A program made the translations under genes and the position numbers. The notes under the pieces are model-generated. The model made no database searches, had not been told where the DNA came from, and saw nothing but the letters and a program-made list of their open reading frames with translations. From Streptococcus mitis (GTDB lineage Bacteria > Bacillota > Bacilli > Lactobacillales > Streptococcaceae): a stretch of DNA of 21,979 bases. How positions within the stretch are numbered: position 1 is the stretch's first letter; the number at the start of each line of letters is the position of its first letter. Location of the stretch: NCBI GenBank assembly GCA_001914195.1, contig MKYF01000011.1, forward strand, positions 1-21,979, read 5' to 3'. Positions 8,565-15,835 of this stretch are shown here, one piece after another.

Positions 8565-9215
8565 ATGAGACTTGAAATTATAAATGGACAGAAAATTTAT
8601 GGGAAAAGACCTATTTTAAATCAGTTGAATTTGGTGTTTCAATCAGGAAAAATTTATGGACTTAAAGGTGATAATGGATCTGGCAAGACAGTTCTTTTAA
8701 AGATACTTGCTGGTTATATTAAGCTTGACAAAGGAAAAGTTCTTCAAGATGGTAAAGTTTACGGGGTAAAAAATCATTATATTCAGGATGCAGGGATTTT
8801 AATTGAAAAGGTAGAGTTTCTATCTCATTTATCCCTGAGAGAAAATTTGGAACTGTTAAGATATTTTTCATCTAAAGTTACGGAAAAAAGAATTGCCTAT
8901 TGGATTCAATACTATGATTTACAGGAATTTGAAGACGTTGAGTACCGTCATTTATCCTTAGGGACGAAACAAAAAATGGCCTTGATTCAAGCCTTTATTG
9001 CCGAACCATCTATACTCTTTCTCGATGAACCTATGAATGCTTTAGATGAGAAGAGTGTGAGGTTGACAAAACAGGTCATTTTATCTTATCTGAAAAAAGA
9101 AAATGGTTTGGTTATCCTGACGTCGCACATATCGGAAGATATTTCAGATCTTTGTACAGAGGTATTATTTGTCGAAAATGGGCATATACAGTATTCAAAA
9201 TATATACAAGCTTAG
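8565..9215 (+). CDS. ABC transporter ATP-binding protein
   Basis: This 216-residue ABC ATPase has Walker A GDNGSGKT (35-42), signature LSLGTKQK (130-137), Walker B ILFLDEP (150-156) with catalytic Glu155, and switch His188. It is shorter than usual and has a non-canonical signature, as in ATPases of bacteriocin-immunity or small multidrug exporters. It must serve the two membrane proteins just upstream. AAAGGAT lies 8 nt before the ATG. The substrate is unknown; self-protection against a peptide is one possibility, but no bacteriocin gene is visible nearby. Confidence 0.88.
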   Translation: MRLEIINGQKIYGKRPILNQLNLVFQSGKIYGLKGDNGSGKTVLLKILAGYIKLDKGKVLQDGKVYGVKNHYIQDAGILIEKVEFLSHLSLRENLELLRYFSSKVTEKRIAYWIQYYDLQEFEDVEYRHLSLGTKQKMALIQAFIAEPSILFLDEPMNALDEKSVRLTKQVILSYLKKENGLVILTSHISEDISDLCTEVLFVENGHIQYSKYIQA

Positions 9216-9225
9216 GAGGTAGCTT

Positions 9226-9513
9226 ATGGCACGTCTAAAATCATTTATTACACGCTATTCTAAGGTCTATATTGGTTTAGTTCTGTTGATCTGGATTGTT
9301 TTCTTCTTTCTTCCTTGGGGCAGTCCGATTCTGGGGGGAAAGATTGACCTCTTAATCATGCAGAAAGTTTTACTAGTTTTTGGAATTCTGTCGATTTTGA
9401 TGGCCTTGCTGTCCAAGAAAGTCAGTCTCTTTGTTTTTGGATTGATCTGCTGTTTTTCTCTTTGGATTAATCTATTTATCCTATTTGCGATTTTGCCGAT
9501 TTTTGGCAATTAA
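9226..9513 (+). CDS. Small three-segment membrane protein, unknown function
   Basis: This 95-residue protein has three hydrophobic segments (about 14-30, 44-61 and 66-91) joined by short loops, with a basic N-terminus. It starts after a strong ribosome site (AGGAGG, 9213-9218) that overlaps the ATPase stop, so it belongs to the same operon. I do not recognise a family. It ends just before a terminator and is the last gene of the AT-rich module. Confidence 0.78.
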   Translation: MARLKSFITRYSKVYIGLVLLIWIVFFFLPWGSPILGGKIDLLIMQKVLLVFGILSILMALLSKKVSLFVFGLICCFSLWINLFILFAILPIFGN

Positions 9514-9530
9514 AGTATCATAAAAGTCAG

Positions 9531-9560
9531 AGAGGTTAGCTTGGAAACTAGCCTCTTTTT
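9531..9560 (+). terminator. Rho-independent terminator closing the ABC module
   Basis: AGAGGTTAG (9531-9539) pairs with CTAGCCTCT (9548-9556), nine pairs including one G-T, around an 8-nt loop, followed by TTTTT. Confidence 0.9.
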
Positions 9561-9584
9561 CCTTTTCAAAATGGGGATTCTTCC

Positions 9585-9613
9585 TTGAAAATAATCAGTA
9601 ATTGTGCTAAAAT
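9585..9613 (+). promoter_or_regulatory. Promoter of secA
   Basis: There is a -35 TTGAAA (9585-9590), a 17-bp spacer and a -10 TAAAAT (9608-9613) preceded by TGC, an extended -10. It lies 45 nt before the secA ATG and just after the preceding terminator, so secA starts its own transcript. Confidence 0.82.
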
Positions 9614-9658
9614 TAAAAGAACATTCTAAAATATTCGGAATTTAAAGTAAGGAAAAAC

Positions 9659-12172
9659 ATGGCTAATATTTTAAAAACAATTATCGAAAATGATAAAGGA
9701 GAAATCCGTCGTCTGGAAAAGATGGCTGACAAGGTTTTCAAATACGAAGACCAAATGGCTGCTTTGACTGACGACCAACTAAAAGCAAAAACAGTTGAAT
9801 TTAAAGAACGTTATCAAAATGGAGAATCACTGGATTCATTGCTTTATGAAGCATTTGCGGTTGTCCGTGAAGGTGCTAAACGTGTCCTAGGCCTCTTCCC
9901 ATATAAGGTTCAGGTCATGGGGGGAATCGTTCTTCACCATGGTGACGTGCCAGAGATGCGTACAGGGGAAGGGAAAACCTTGACTGCGACTATGCCAGTA
10001 TACCTCAATGCCCTTTCAGGTAAAGGGGTTCACGTAGTTACGGTCAATGAATACCTATCAGAGCGTGACGCGACTGAGATGGGTGAATTGTACTCATGGC
10101 TTGGCTTGTCAGTAGGAATTAACTTGGCTGCCAAATCTCCAATGGAGAAAAAAGAAGCCTATGAGTGTGATATTACTTACTCAACCAACTCAGAAATCGG
10201 ATTTGACTACCTTCGTGATAACATGGTTGTTCGTGCTGAAAACATGGTACAACGTCCGCTCAACTATGCCTTGGTCGATGAGGTTGACTCTATCTTGATT
10301 GACGAGGCTCGTACACCATTGATCGTATCAGGTGCTAACGCGGTTGAAACTAGTCAGTTGTACCACATGGCAGACCACTATGTGAAATCTTTGGAAAAAG
10401 ACGACTACATCATCGATGTGCAGTCTAAGACTATTGGTTTGTCTGATTCAGGGATTGATAAGGCTGAAAGCTACTTCAAACTTGACAATCTCTATGACAT
10501 CGAAAATGTGGCTTTGACTCACTTTATTGATAATGCCCTTCGTGCCAACTACATCATGCTTCTCGATATTGACTATGTGGTGAGCGAAGAGCAAGAAATC
10601 TTGATCGTTGACCAATTTACAGGTCGTACTATGGAAGGTCGTCGTTATTCTGATGGATTGCACCAAGCCATTGAAGCCAAAGAAGGTGTGCCAATTCAGG
10701 ATGAAACTAAGACATCTGCCTCAATCACTTACCAAAACCTTTTCCGTATGTACAAGAAATTGTCTGGTATGACGGGTACAGGTAAGACTGAGGAAGAAGA
10801 ATTCCGTGAAATTTACAACATTCGTGTTATTCCAATCCCAACCAACCGTCCTGTTCAACGTATTGACCACTCAGACCTTCTTTATGCAAGTATCGAGGCT
10901 AAGTTTAAGGCGGTTGTCGAAGACGTTAAGGCTCGTTACCAAAAAGGTCAGCCTGTCTTGGTTGGTACAGTAGCGGTTGAAACCAGTGACTATATTTCTA
11001 AGAAATTGGTCGCAGCTGGCGTTCCTCACGAAGTCTTGAATGCTAAGAACCACTACAAAGAAGCCCAAATCATTATGAATGCTGGTCAACGTGGTGCTGT
11101 TACCATTGCGACTAATATGGCCGGTCGTGGTACCGACATCAAGCTTGGTGAAGGGGTTCGCGAATTGGGTGGACTTTGTGTTATTGGTACAGAACGTCAT
11201 GAAAGCCGTCGTATCGATAACCAGCTTCGTGGACGTTCAGGTCGTCAAGGAGACCCAGGTGAGTCACAATTCTACCTCTCTCTTGAAGATGACTTGATGA
11301 AACGTTTTGGTTCTGAACGCTTGAAGGGAATCTTTGAACGCTTGAACATGTCTGAAGAAGCCATTGAGTCTCGTATGTTGACGCGTCAGGTTGAGGCAGC
11401 GCAAAAACGTGTCGAAGGAAATAACTACGATACTCGTAAACAAGTCCTTCAATACGATGACGTCATGCGTGAACAACGTGAAATTATCTACGCTCAACGT
11501 TACGACGTCATCACTGCAGATCGTGACTTGGCACCTGAAATTCAGGCTATGATTAAACGCACGATTGGTCGTGTCGTTGATGGTCATGCGCGTGCCAAAC
11601 AAGATGAAAAACTCGAAGCAATTTTGAACTTTGCTAAGTACAACTTGCTTCCTGAAGATTCTATTACGATGGAAGACTTGTCAGGCTTGTCTGATAAGGC
11701 CATCAAGGAAGAGCTTTTCCAACGTGCCTTGCAAGTTTACGATAGTCAGGTTTCAAAACTACGCGATGAAGAAGCAGTTAAAGAATTCCAAAAAGTTTTG
11801 ATTCTACGAGTGGTAGATAACAAGTGGACAGATCATATCGATGCCCTCGATCAATTGCGTAACGCGGTTGGACTTCGTGGCTATGCTCAGAACAATCCTG
11901 TTGTTGAGTATCAGGCAGAAGGTTTCCGTATGTTTAATGACATGATTGGTTCGATTGAGTTTGATGTGACACGCTTGATGATGAAAGCACAAATTCATGA
12001 ACAAGAAAGACCACAAGCAGAACACCATATCAGTACAACAGCGACTCGCAATATCGCTGCCCACCAAGCAAATATGCCAGAAAATCTGGATTTGAGCCAG
12101 ATTGGACGGAATGAACTTTGCCCATGTGGTTCTGGTAAGAAGTTTAAAAACTGTCACGGTAAAAGACAATAA
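9659..12172 (+). CDS. secA: Preprotein translocase ATPase SecA
   Basis: SecA drives export of unfolded preproteins through SecYEG. The 837-residue protein shows Walker A TGEGKT (102-107), the DEAD-like DEVD (207-210), the SGMTGTGKTEEEEF region and the helicase motif ATNMAGRGTDIKLG. It ends in a zinc-binding tail, CPCGSGKKFKNCHG, with Cys821, Cys823, Cys832 and His833, which binds SecB-like partners or ribosomes in other species. The length is normal for housekeeping SecA1 of streptococci; accessory SecA2 proteins usually lack the zinc tail. AAGGA precedes the ATG. The gene follows its own promoter, and a hairpin at 12191-12229 follows it. Confidence 0.98.
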   Translation: MANILKTIIENDKGEIRRLEKMADKVFKYEDQMAALTDDQLKAKTVEFKERYQNGESLDSLLYEAFAVVREGAKRVLGLFPYKVQVMGGIVLHHGDVPEMRTGEGKTLTATMPVYLNALSGKGVHVVTVNEYLSERDATEMGELYSWLGLSVGINLAAKSPMEKKEAYECDITYSTNSEIGFDYLRDNMVVRAENMVQRPLNYALVDEVDSILIDEARTPLIVSGANAVETSQLYHMADHYVKSLEKDDYIIDVQSKTIGLSDSGIDKAESYFKLDNLYDIENVALTHFIDNALRANYIMLLDIDYVVSEEQEILIVDQFTGRTMEGRRYSDGLHQAIEAKEGVPIQDETKTSASITYQNLFRMYKKLSGMTGTGKTEEEEFREIYNIRVIPIPTNRPVQRIDHSDLLYASIEAKFKAVVEDVKARYQKGQPVLVGTVAVETSDYISKKLVAAGVPHEVLNAKNHYKEAQIIMNAGQRGAVTIATNMAGRGTDIKLGEGVRELGGLCVIGTERHESRRIDNQLRGRSGRQGDPGESQFYLSLEDDLMKRFGSERLKGIFERLNMSEEAIESRMLTRQVEAAQKRVEGNNYDTRKQVLQYDDVMREQREIIYAQRYDVITADRDLAPEIQAMIKRTIGRVVDGHARAKQDEKLEAILNFAKYNLLPEDSITMEDLSGLSDKAIKEELFQRALQVYDSQVSKLRDEEAVKEFQKVLILRVVDNKWTDHIDALDQLRNAVGLRGYAQNNPVVEYQAEGFRMFNDMIGSIEFDVTRLMMKAQIHEQERPQAEHHISTTATRNIAAHQANMPENLDLSQIGRNELCPCGSGKKFKNCHGKRQ

Positions 12173-12190
12173 AATGAGATAGTTTAGAGG

Positions 12191-12229
12191 CGGATACCTT
12201 GTGAAAAGTAAATTTTTACTTGGTATCCG
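12191..12229 (+). terminator. Long hairpin between secA and the first DAHP synthase gene: terminator or attenuator
   Basis: CGGATACC (12191-12198) pairs with GGTATCCG (12222-12229). Inside it, AAGTAAA (12206-12212) pairs with TTTACTT (12215-12221), so the two stems stack with only a 7-nt bulge (TTGTGAA) on the left arm. It is followed by TTT, too short for a strong terminator, and lies 10 nt before the ribosome site of the DAHP synthase gene. No other promoter is obvious between secA and that gene. Confidence 0.6.
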
Positions 12230-12252
12230 TTTGATTTATAAGGAGATGAGTT

Positions 12253-13284
12253 ATGGTATTTACAGCAAAAAGTCCTAAAATTAATATTGAAGAAGTTCGT
12301 GCCTTATCAAAATTAGAAGGCCAAGCTTTGGAGAGAAAATCTCAGCGCGATCAAGAGCTAGAAGCCATTATACGTGGAGAAGACCAGCGGATTCTCTTGG
12401 TAATCGGGCCATGCTCATCTGACAATGAAGAAGCTGTTCTTGAATACGCTAAGCGTTTGGCAGCTTTGCAAGAAGAAGTAGCAGACCGTATCTTTATGGT
12501 TATGCGTGTTTACACTGCCAAACCTCGTACCAACGGAGATGGCTATAAGGGCTTGATTCACCAGCCTAATGCGACAGAAGCGCCTAGTCTTATCAATGGA
12601 ATCAAAGCCGTTCGCCATCTTCATTATCGTGTTATCACGGAAACAGGTATGACAACAGCTGATGAAATGCTTTATCCTGAAAATCTACCGCTTGTGGATG
12701 ATTTGATTTCTTACATGGCGGTTGGTGCCCGTTCGGTTGAAGACCAGCAACACCGCTTTGTGGCAAGTGGGGCAGATTTTGCGACTGGTTTTAAAAATCC
12801 AACTTCTGGAAATCTCAATGTTATGTTTAATGGGATTTATGCTGCTCAAAACAAACAAAGCTTCCTTTTCCTAGGAAAAGAAGTGGAAACAACTGGTAAC
12901 CCGCTTTCACATGCCATTCTTCGTGGAGCAATCAATGAGTATGGTAAGAATATTCCTAACTACTACTATGATAATTTGATAGATACCATTGCTCAATATG
13001 AGAAAATGGGCTTGGAAAATCCTTTTATCATTGTGGATACCAATCATGACAACTCTGGTAAGCAATATATGGACCAGATTCGAATTGTCCGCCAGACCTT
13101 GATTAACCGTGATTGGAATGAAAAAATCAAGCAGTACGTTCGTGGCTTTATGATTGAGTCTTATCTAGAAGACGGCCGTCAAAACGAACCGGAAGTATTT
13201 GGCAAGTCTATCACAGACCCTTGCCTGGGCTGGGAGAATACGGAAGCCCTTGTCAGAGAAATCTACCAAACGCTAGGAGAATAA
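12253..13284 (+). CDS. aroG: 3-deoxy-7-phosphoheptulonate synthase, class I (first copy)
   Basis: DAHP synthase condenses phosphoenolpyruvate and erythrose 4-phosphate, the first step of the shikimate pathway. The 343-residue protein shows the class I hallmarks: GPCSSDN (about 56-62), KPRTNGDGYKG (about 93-103), a GARSVEDQ stretch, the FKNPTSGN loop and the TNHDNSGKQ stretch (metal and phosphate ligands). It begins after AAGGAG (12240-12245) and ends one base before a second, very similar gene. Two isozymes normally differ in feedback inhibition by Phe or Tyr; which is which cannot be told here. The symbol follows pneumococcal usage and is approximate. Confidence 0.94.
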   Translation: MVFTAKSPKINIEEVRALSKLEGQALERKSQRDQELEAIIRGEDQRILLVIGPCSSDNEEAVLEYAKRLAALQEEVADRIFMVMRVYTAKPRTNGDGYKGLIHQPNATEAPSLINGIKAVRHLHYRVITETGMTTADEMLYPENLPLVDDLISYMAVGARSVEDQQHRFVASGADFATGFKNPTSGNLNVMFNGIYAAQNKQSFLFLGKEVETTGNPLSHAILRGAINEYGKNIPNYYYDNLIDTIAQYEKMGLENPFIIVDTNHDNSGKQYMDQIRIVRQTLINRDWNEKIKQYVRGFMIESYLEDGRQNEPEVFGKSITDPCLGWENTEALVREIYQTLGE

Positions 13285-13285
13285 G

Positions 13286-14317
13286 ATGGCATTTATTGAA
13301 AAAGGTCAAGAAATCGATATTGAAGCAATCAAGGCAGAAACCCAATTATCTGCGGAAGCCTTGCGACTAAAGGAGCGTCGTGATAGAGAATTGGCAGACA
13401 TCATTTCAGGAGAAGATGACCGGATCCTTTTGGTGATTGGTCCTTGCTCTTCTGATAATGAAGAGGCTGTCTTGGAATATGCCCGCCGTTTATCCGCCTT
13501 GCAAAAGAAGGTGGCGGACAAGATTTTTATGGTTATGCGTGTTTATACTGCTAAACCACGCACCAACGGAGACGGCTATAAAGGTTTGGTTCACCAGCCA
13601 GATACTTCTAAGGCTCCAAGTTTAATTAACGGCTTGCAGGCTGTGCGCCAGTTGCACTACCGCGTGATTACAGAGACAGGTTTGACAACGGCAGATGAGA
13701 TGCTTTATCCGTCAAATCTGGTCTTGGTGGATGACTTGGTCAGCTACCATGCTGTAGGAGCTCGTTCTGTGGAAGACCAAGAGCACCGCTTTGTGGCTTC
13801 AGGAATTGATGCACCAGTCGGAATGAAAAATCCAACCTCAGGAAATTTGGGAGTTATGTTCAATGGCATCTATGCCGCCCAAAACAAACAAACCTTCCTC
13901 TTCCATGGTCAAGAAGTGGAGACTTCAGGAAATCCCTTGGCTCACGTCATCCTTCGTGGCGCAGTTAATGAATATGGGAAAAATGAGCCTAACTTTTACT
14001 ATGAAACCTTGCTAAATGCCATTGAGCGCTATGAAGCCATGGGACTTGAAAATCCCTTTATCCTCATTGACACCAACCATGATAATTCTGGCAAGCAATA
14101 TATGGAACAGATTCGAATTGTTCGCCAGACCTTGCAAAATCGTGATTGGAATGAGAAAATCAAAAAGACGGTTCGAGGCTTTATGATTGAATCTTACCTA
14201 GCAGATGGTCGTCAAAACCAACCAGAGGTCTTTGGTTGCTCTATTACCGACCCTTGCTTAGGTTGGGAAAATACAGAGGCCTTGGTAGAAGAGATTTATG
14301 CTACCTTGACAAAATAA
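13286..14317 (+). CDS. aroG: 3-deoxy-7-phosphoheptulonate synthase, class I (second copy)
   Basis: This 343-residue paralogue of the preceding gene has the same length and the same active-site motifs (GPCSSDN, KPRTNGDGYKG, MKNPTSGN, TNHDNSGKQ). The two proteins are largely identical and diverge most in the first 40 residues and in short surface segments, where effector specificity would be set. It starts one base after the first stop, with TAGGAGA as ribosome site, so both are cotranslated. Some DNA stretches are almost identical (around 13065-13105 and 14092-14132), which suggests recent conversion or strong constraint. A hairpin follows at 14329-14350. Confidence 0.94.
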   Translation: MAFIEKGQEIDIEAIKAETQLSAEALRLKERRDRELADIISGEDDRILLVIGPCSSDNEEAVLEYARRLSALQKKVADKIFMVMRVYTAKPRTNGDGYKGLVHQPDTSKAPSLINGLQAVRQLHYRVITETGLTTADEMLYPSNLVLVDDLVSYHAVGARSVEDQEHRFVASGIDAPVGMKNPTSGNLGVMFNGIYAAQNKQTFLFHGQEVETSGNPLAHVILRGAVNEYGKNEPNFYYETLLNAIERYEAMGLENPFILIDTNHDNSGKQYMEQIRIVRQTLQNRDWNEKIKKTVRGFMIESYLADGRQNQPEVFGCSITDPCLGWENTEALVEEIYATLTK

Positions 14318-14328
14318 GTGAAAAGGAT

Positions 14329-14354
14329 GGAGTTGGGGAATCTCAACTCCTTTT
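14329..14354 (+). promoter_or_regulatory. Hairpin between the second DAHP synthase and acpS
   Basis: GGAGTTG (14329-14335) pairs with CAACTCC (14344-14350) around an 8-nt loop, followed by TTTT. It could be a weak terminator. It also lies exactly between a ribosome-site-like AAAAGGA (14321-14327) and the acpS start codons at 14356 and 14362, which otherwise lack a ribosome site. Confidence 0.55.
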
Positions 14355-14361
14355 GATGAGA

Positions 14362-14724
14362 ATGATAGTTGGACATGGAATTGACATCGAAGAATTAGCT
14401 TCGATAGAAAGCGCAGTTACACGACATGAAGGTTTTGCTAAGCGCGTGCTGACCGCTAAGGAAATGGAACGGTTTAACAGTCTTAAAGGGCGCAGACAAA
14501 TCGAATATTTAGCTGGTCGCTGGTCGGCTAAGGAGGCCTTTTCCAAGGCTATGGGAACGGGTATTGGAAAACTCGGTTTTCAGGATTTGGAAGTCTTGAA
14601 TAATGAACGCGGGGCGCCTTATTTTAGTCAGTCACCATTTTCAGGAAAGATTTGGCTGTCTATCAGCCATACAGATCAGTTTGTGACAGCCAGTGTCATT
14701 TTGGAGGAAAATCATGAAAGCTAG
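14362..14724 (+). CDS. acpS: Holo-[acyl-carrier-protein] synthase AcpS
   Basis: AcpS transfers 4'-phosphopantetheine from CoA to apo acyl carrier protein, activating fatty acid synthesis. The 120-residue protein has the family start IVGHGIDIEE with Mg-binding Asp8 and the second motif AGRWSAKEAFSKAMG with Glu58. I chose ATG 14362 because MIVGHGID is the family N-terminus; ATG 14356 would add Met-Arg. The frame is open back into the preceding gene, but that extension is not homologous. Neither start has a clear ribosome site. The end overlaps alr by 11 nt. Confidence 0.95.
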   Translation: MIVGHGIDIEELASIESAVTRHEGFAKRVLTAKEMERFNSLKGRRQIEYLAGRWSAKEAFSKAMGTGIGKLGFQDLEVLNNERGAPYFSQSPFSGKIWLSISHTDQFVTASVILEENHES

Positions 14725-15817
14725 TCCGCATAGACCAACCAAGGCTCTGATTCATCTGGGAGCTATTCGACAAAATATTCAGCAAATGGGGGCTCATATC
14801 CCTGAAGGAACGCTCAGATTTGCAGTGGTCAAGGCCAATGCTTATGGCCATGGGGCTGTTGCCGTTGCGACGGCTATTCAAGATGATGTTGATGGTTTTT
14901 GCGTTTCGAATATTGATGAAGCCATTGAACTCAGACAGGCTGGACTCAGCAAGAAAATCCTCATTTTAGGAGTTTCTGACATCGAAGCTGTTGCTCTAGC
15001 TAAAGAATACGACATCACCTTGACTGTGGCTGGACTGGAGTGGATTCAAGCACTCTTAGATAAGGAAGCGGACCTAACTGGATTGACAGTCCACCTCAAG
15101 ATTGATTCAGGAATGGGACGGATTGGTTTTCGAGAGGCTAGTGAAGCTGAGCAGGTTCAAGACTTGCTCCAACAACATGGTGCTCGTGTCGAAGGGATTT
15201 TTACCCACTTTGCGACTGCAGATGAAGAATCAGATACCTATTTTAATGCCCAATTAGAACGCTTTAAAACTATTTTGGCCAGTATGAAAGGTCTTCCAGA
15301 CCTGGTTCACGCAAGTAATTCTGCAACTACTCTTTGGCATGCAGAGACTATTTTCAATGCGGTCCGCATGGGAGATGCCATGTATGGTCTTAACCCAAGT
15401 GGAGAGGTATTGGACTTACCCTATGACTTGAAACCAGCCTTGACCTTGGAATCTGCCCTGGTTCATGTCAAGACAGTTCCAGCTGGAGCTTGTATGGGCT
15501 ATGGAGCCACCTATCAGGCAGATAGCGAGCAAGTCATCGCGACTGTGCCCATCGGCTATGCGGATGGTTGGACACGTGACATGCAGAATTTCTCTGTCTT
15601 GGTAGATGGGCAAGTTTGCCCAATCGTTGGGCGGGTTTCGATGGACCAAATCACTATTCGTCTGCCTAAACTTTATCCGCTGGGAACAAAGGTAACCTTG
15701 ATTGGCTCAAACGGAGACAAGGAAATCACAGCAACTCAGGTAGCGACCTACCGCAGAACTATTAACTATGAAGTGGTTTGTCTCCTTAGCGACCGCATTC
15801 AGAGAGAATATTATTAA
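14714..15817 (+). CDS. alr: Alanine racemase
   Basis: This PLP enzyme makes D-alanine for peptidoglycan and teichoic acid. The 367-residue protein has the PLP lysine Lys40 in VVKANAYGHG, the His-containing IFTHFATAD segment (162-170), SNSATT (201-206), and the catalytic Tyr263 in MGYGATY. It starts at ATG 14714 after GGAGG (14703-14707) inside the end of acpS; an in-frame ATG at 14693 has no ribosome site. The acpS-alr pair is a common Firmicutes arrangement. recG follows after 18 nt. Confidence 0.97.
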   Translation: MKASPHRPTKALIHLGAIRQNIQQMGAHIPEGTLRFAVVKANAYGHGAVAVATAIQDDVDGFCVSNIDEAIELRQAGLSKKILILGVSDIEAVALAKEYDITLTVAGLEWIQALLDKEADLTGLTVHLKIDSGMGRIGFREASEAEQVQDLLQQHGARVEGIFTHFATADEESDTYFNAQLERFKTILASMKGLPDLVHASNSATTLWHAETIFNAVRMGDAMYGLNPSGEVLDLPYDLKPALTLESALVHVKTVPAGACMGYGATYQADSEQVIATVPIGYADGWTRDMQNFSVLVDGQVCPIVGRVSMDQITIRLPKLYPLGTKVTLIGSNGDKEITATQVATYRRTINYEVVCLLSDRIQREYY

Positions 15818-15835
15818 AGAAGAAAGGAGTGGAGC

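Noticed and set aside
10448..12169. Several open frames of 70-121 codons antisense or out of frame to secA
   Set aside because: They are shadows caused by the codon pattern of secA, without ribosome sites or recognisable protein features.
14236..14361. Upstream extension of AcpS into the second DAHP synthase gene
   Set aside because: It lies inside a conserved gene in another frame and is not homologous to AcpS; the family begins at MIVGHGID.
14693..14713. Earlier ATG for alanine racemase
   Set aside because: There is no ribosome site; ATG 14714 has GGAGG at the right distance and the usual N-terminus.
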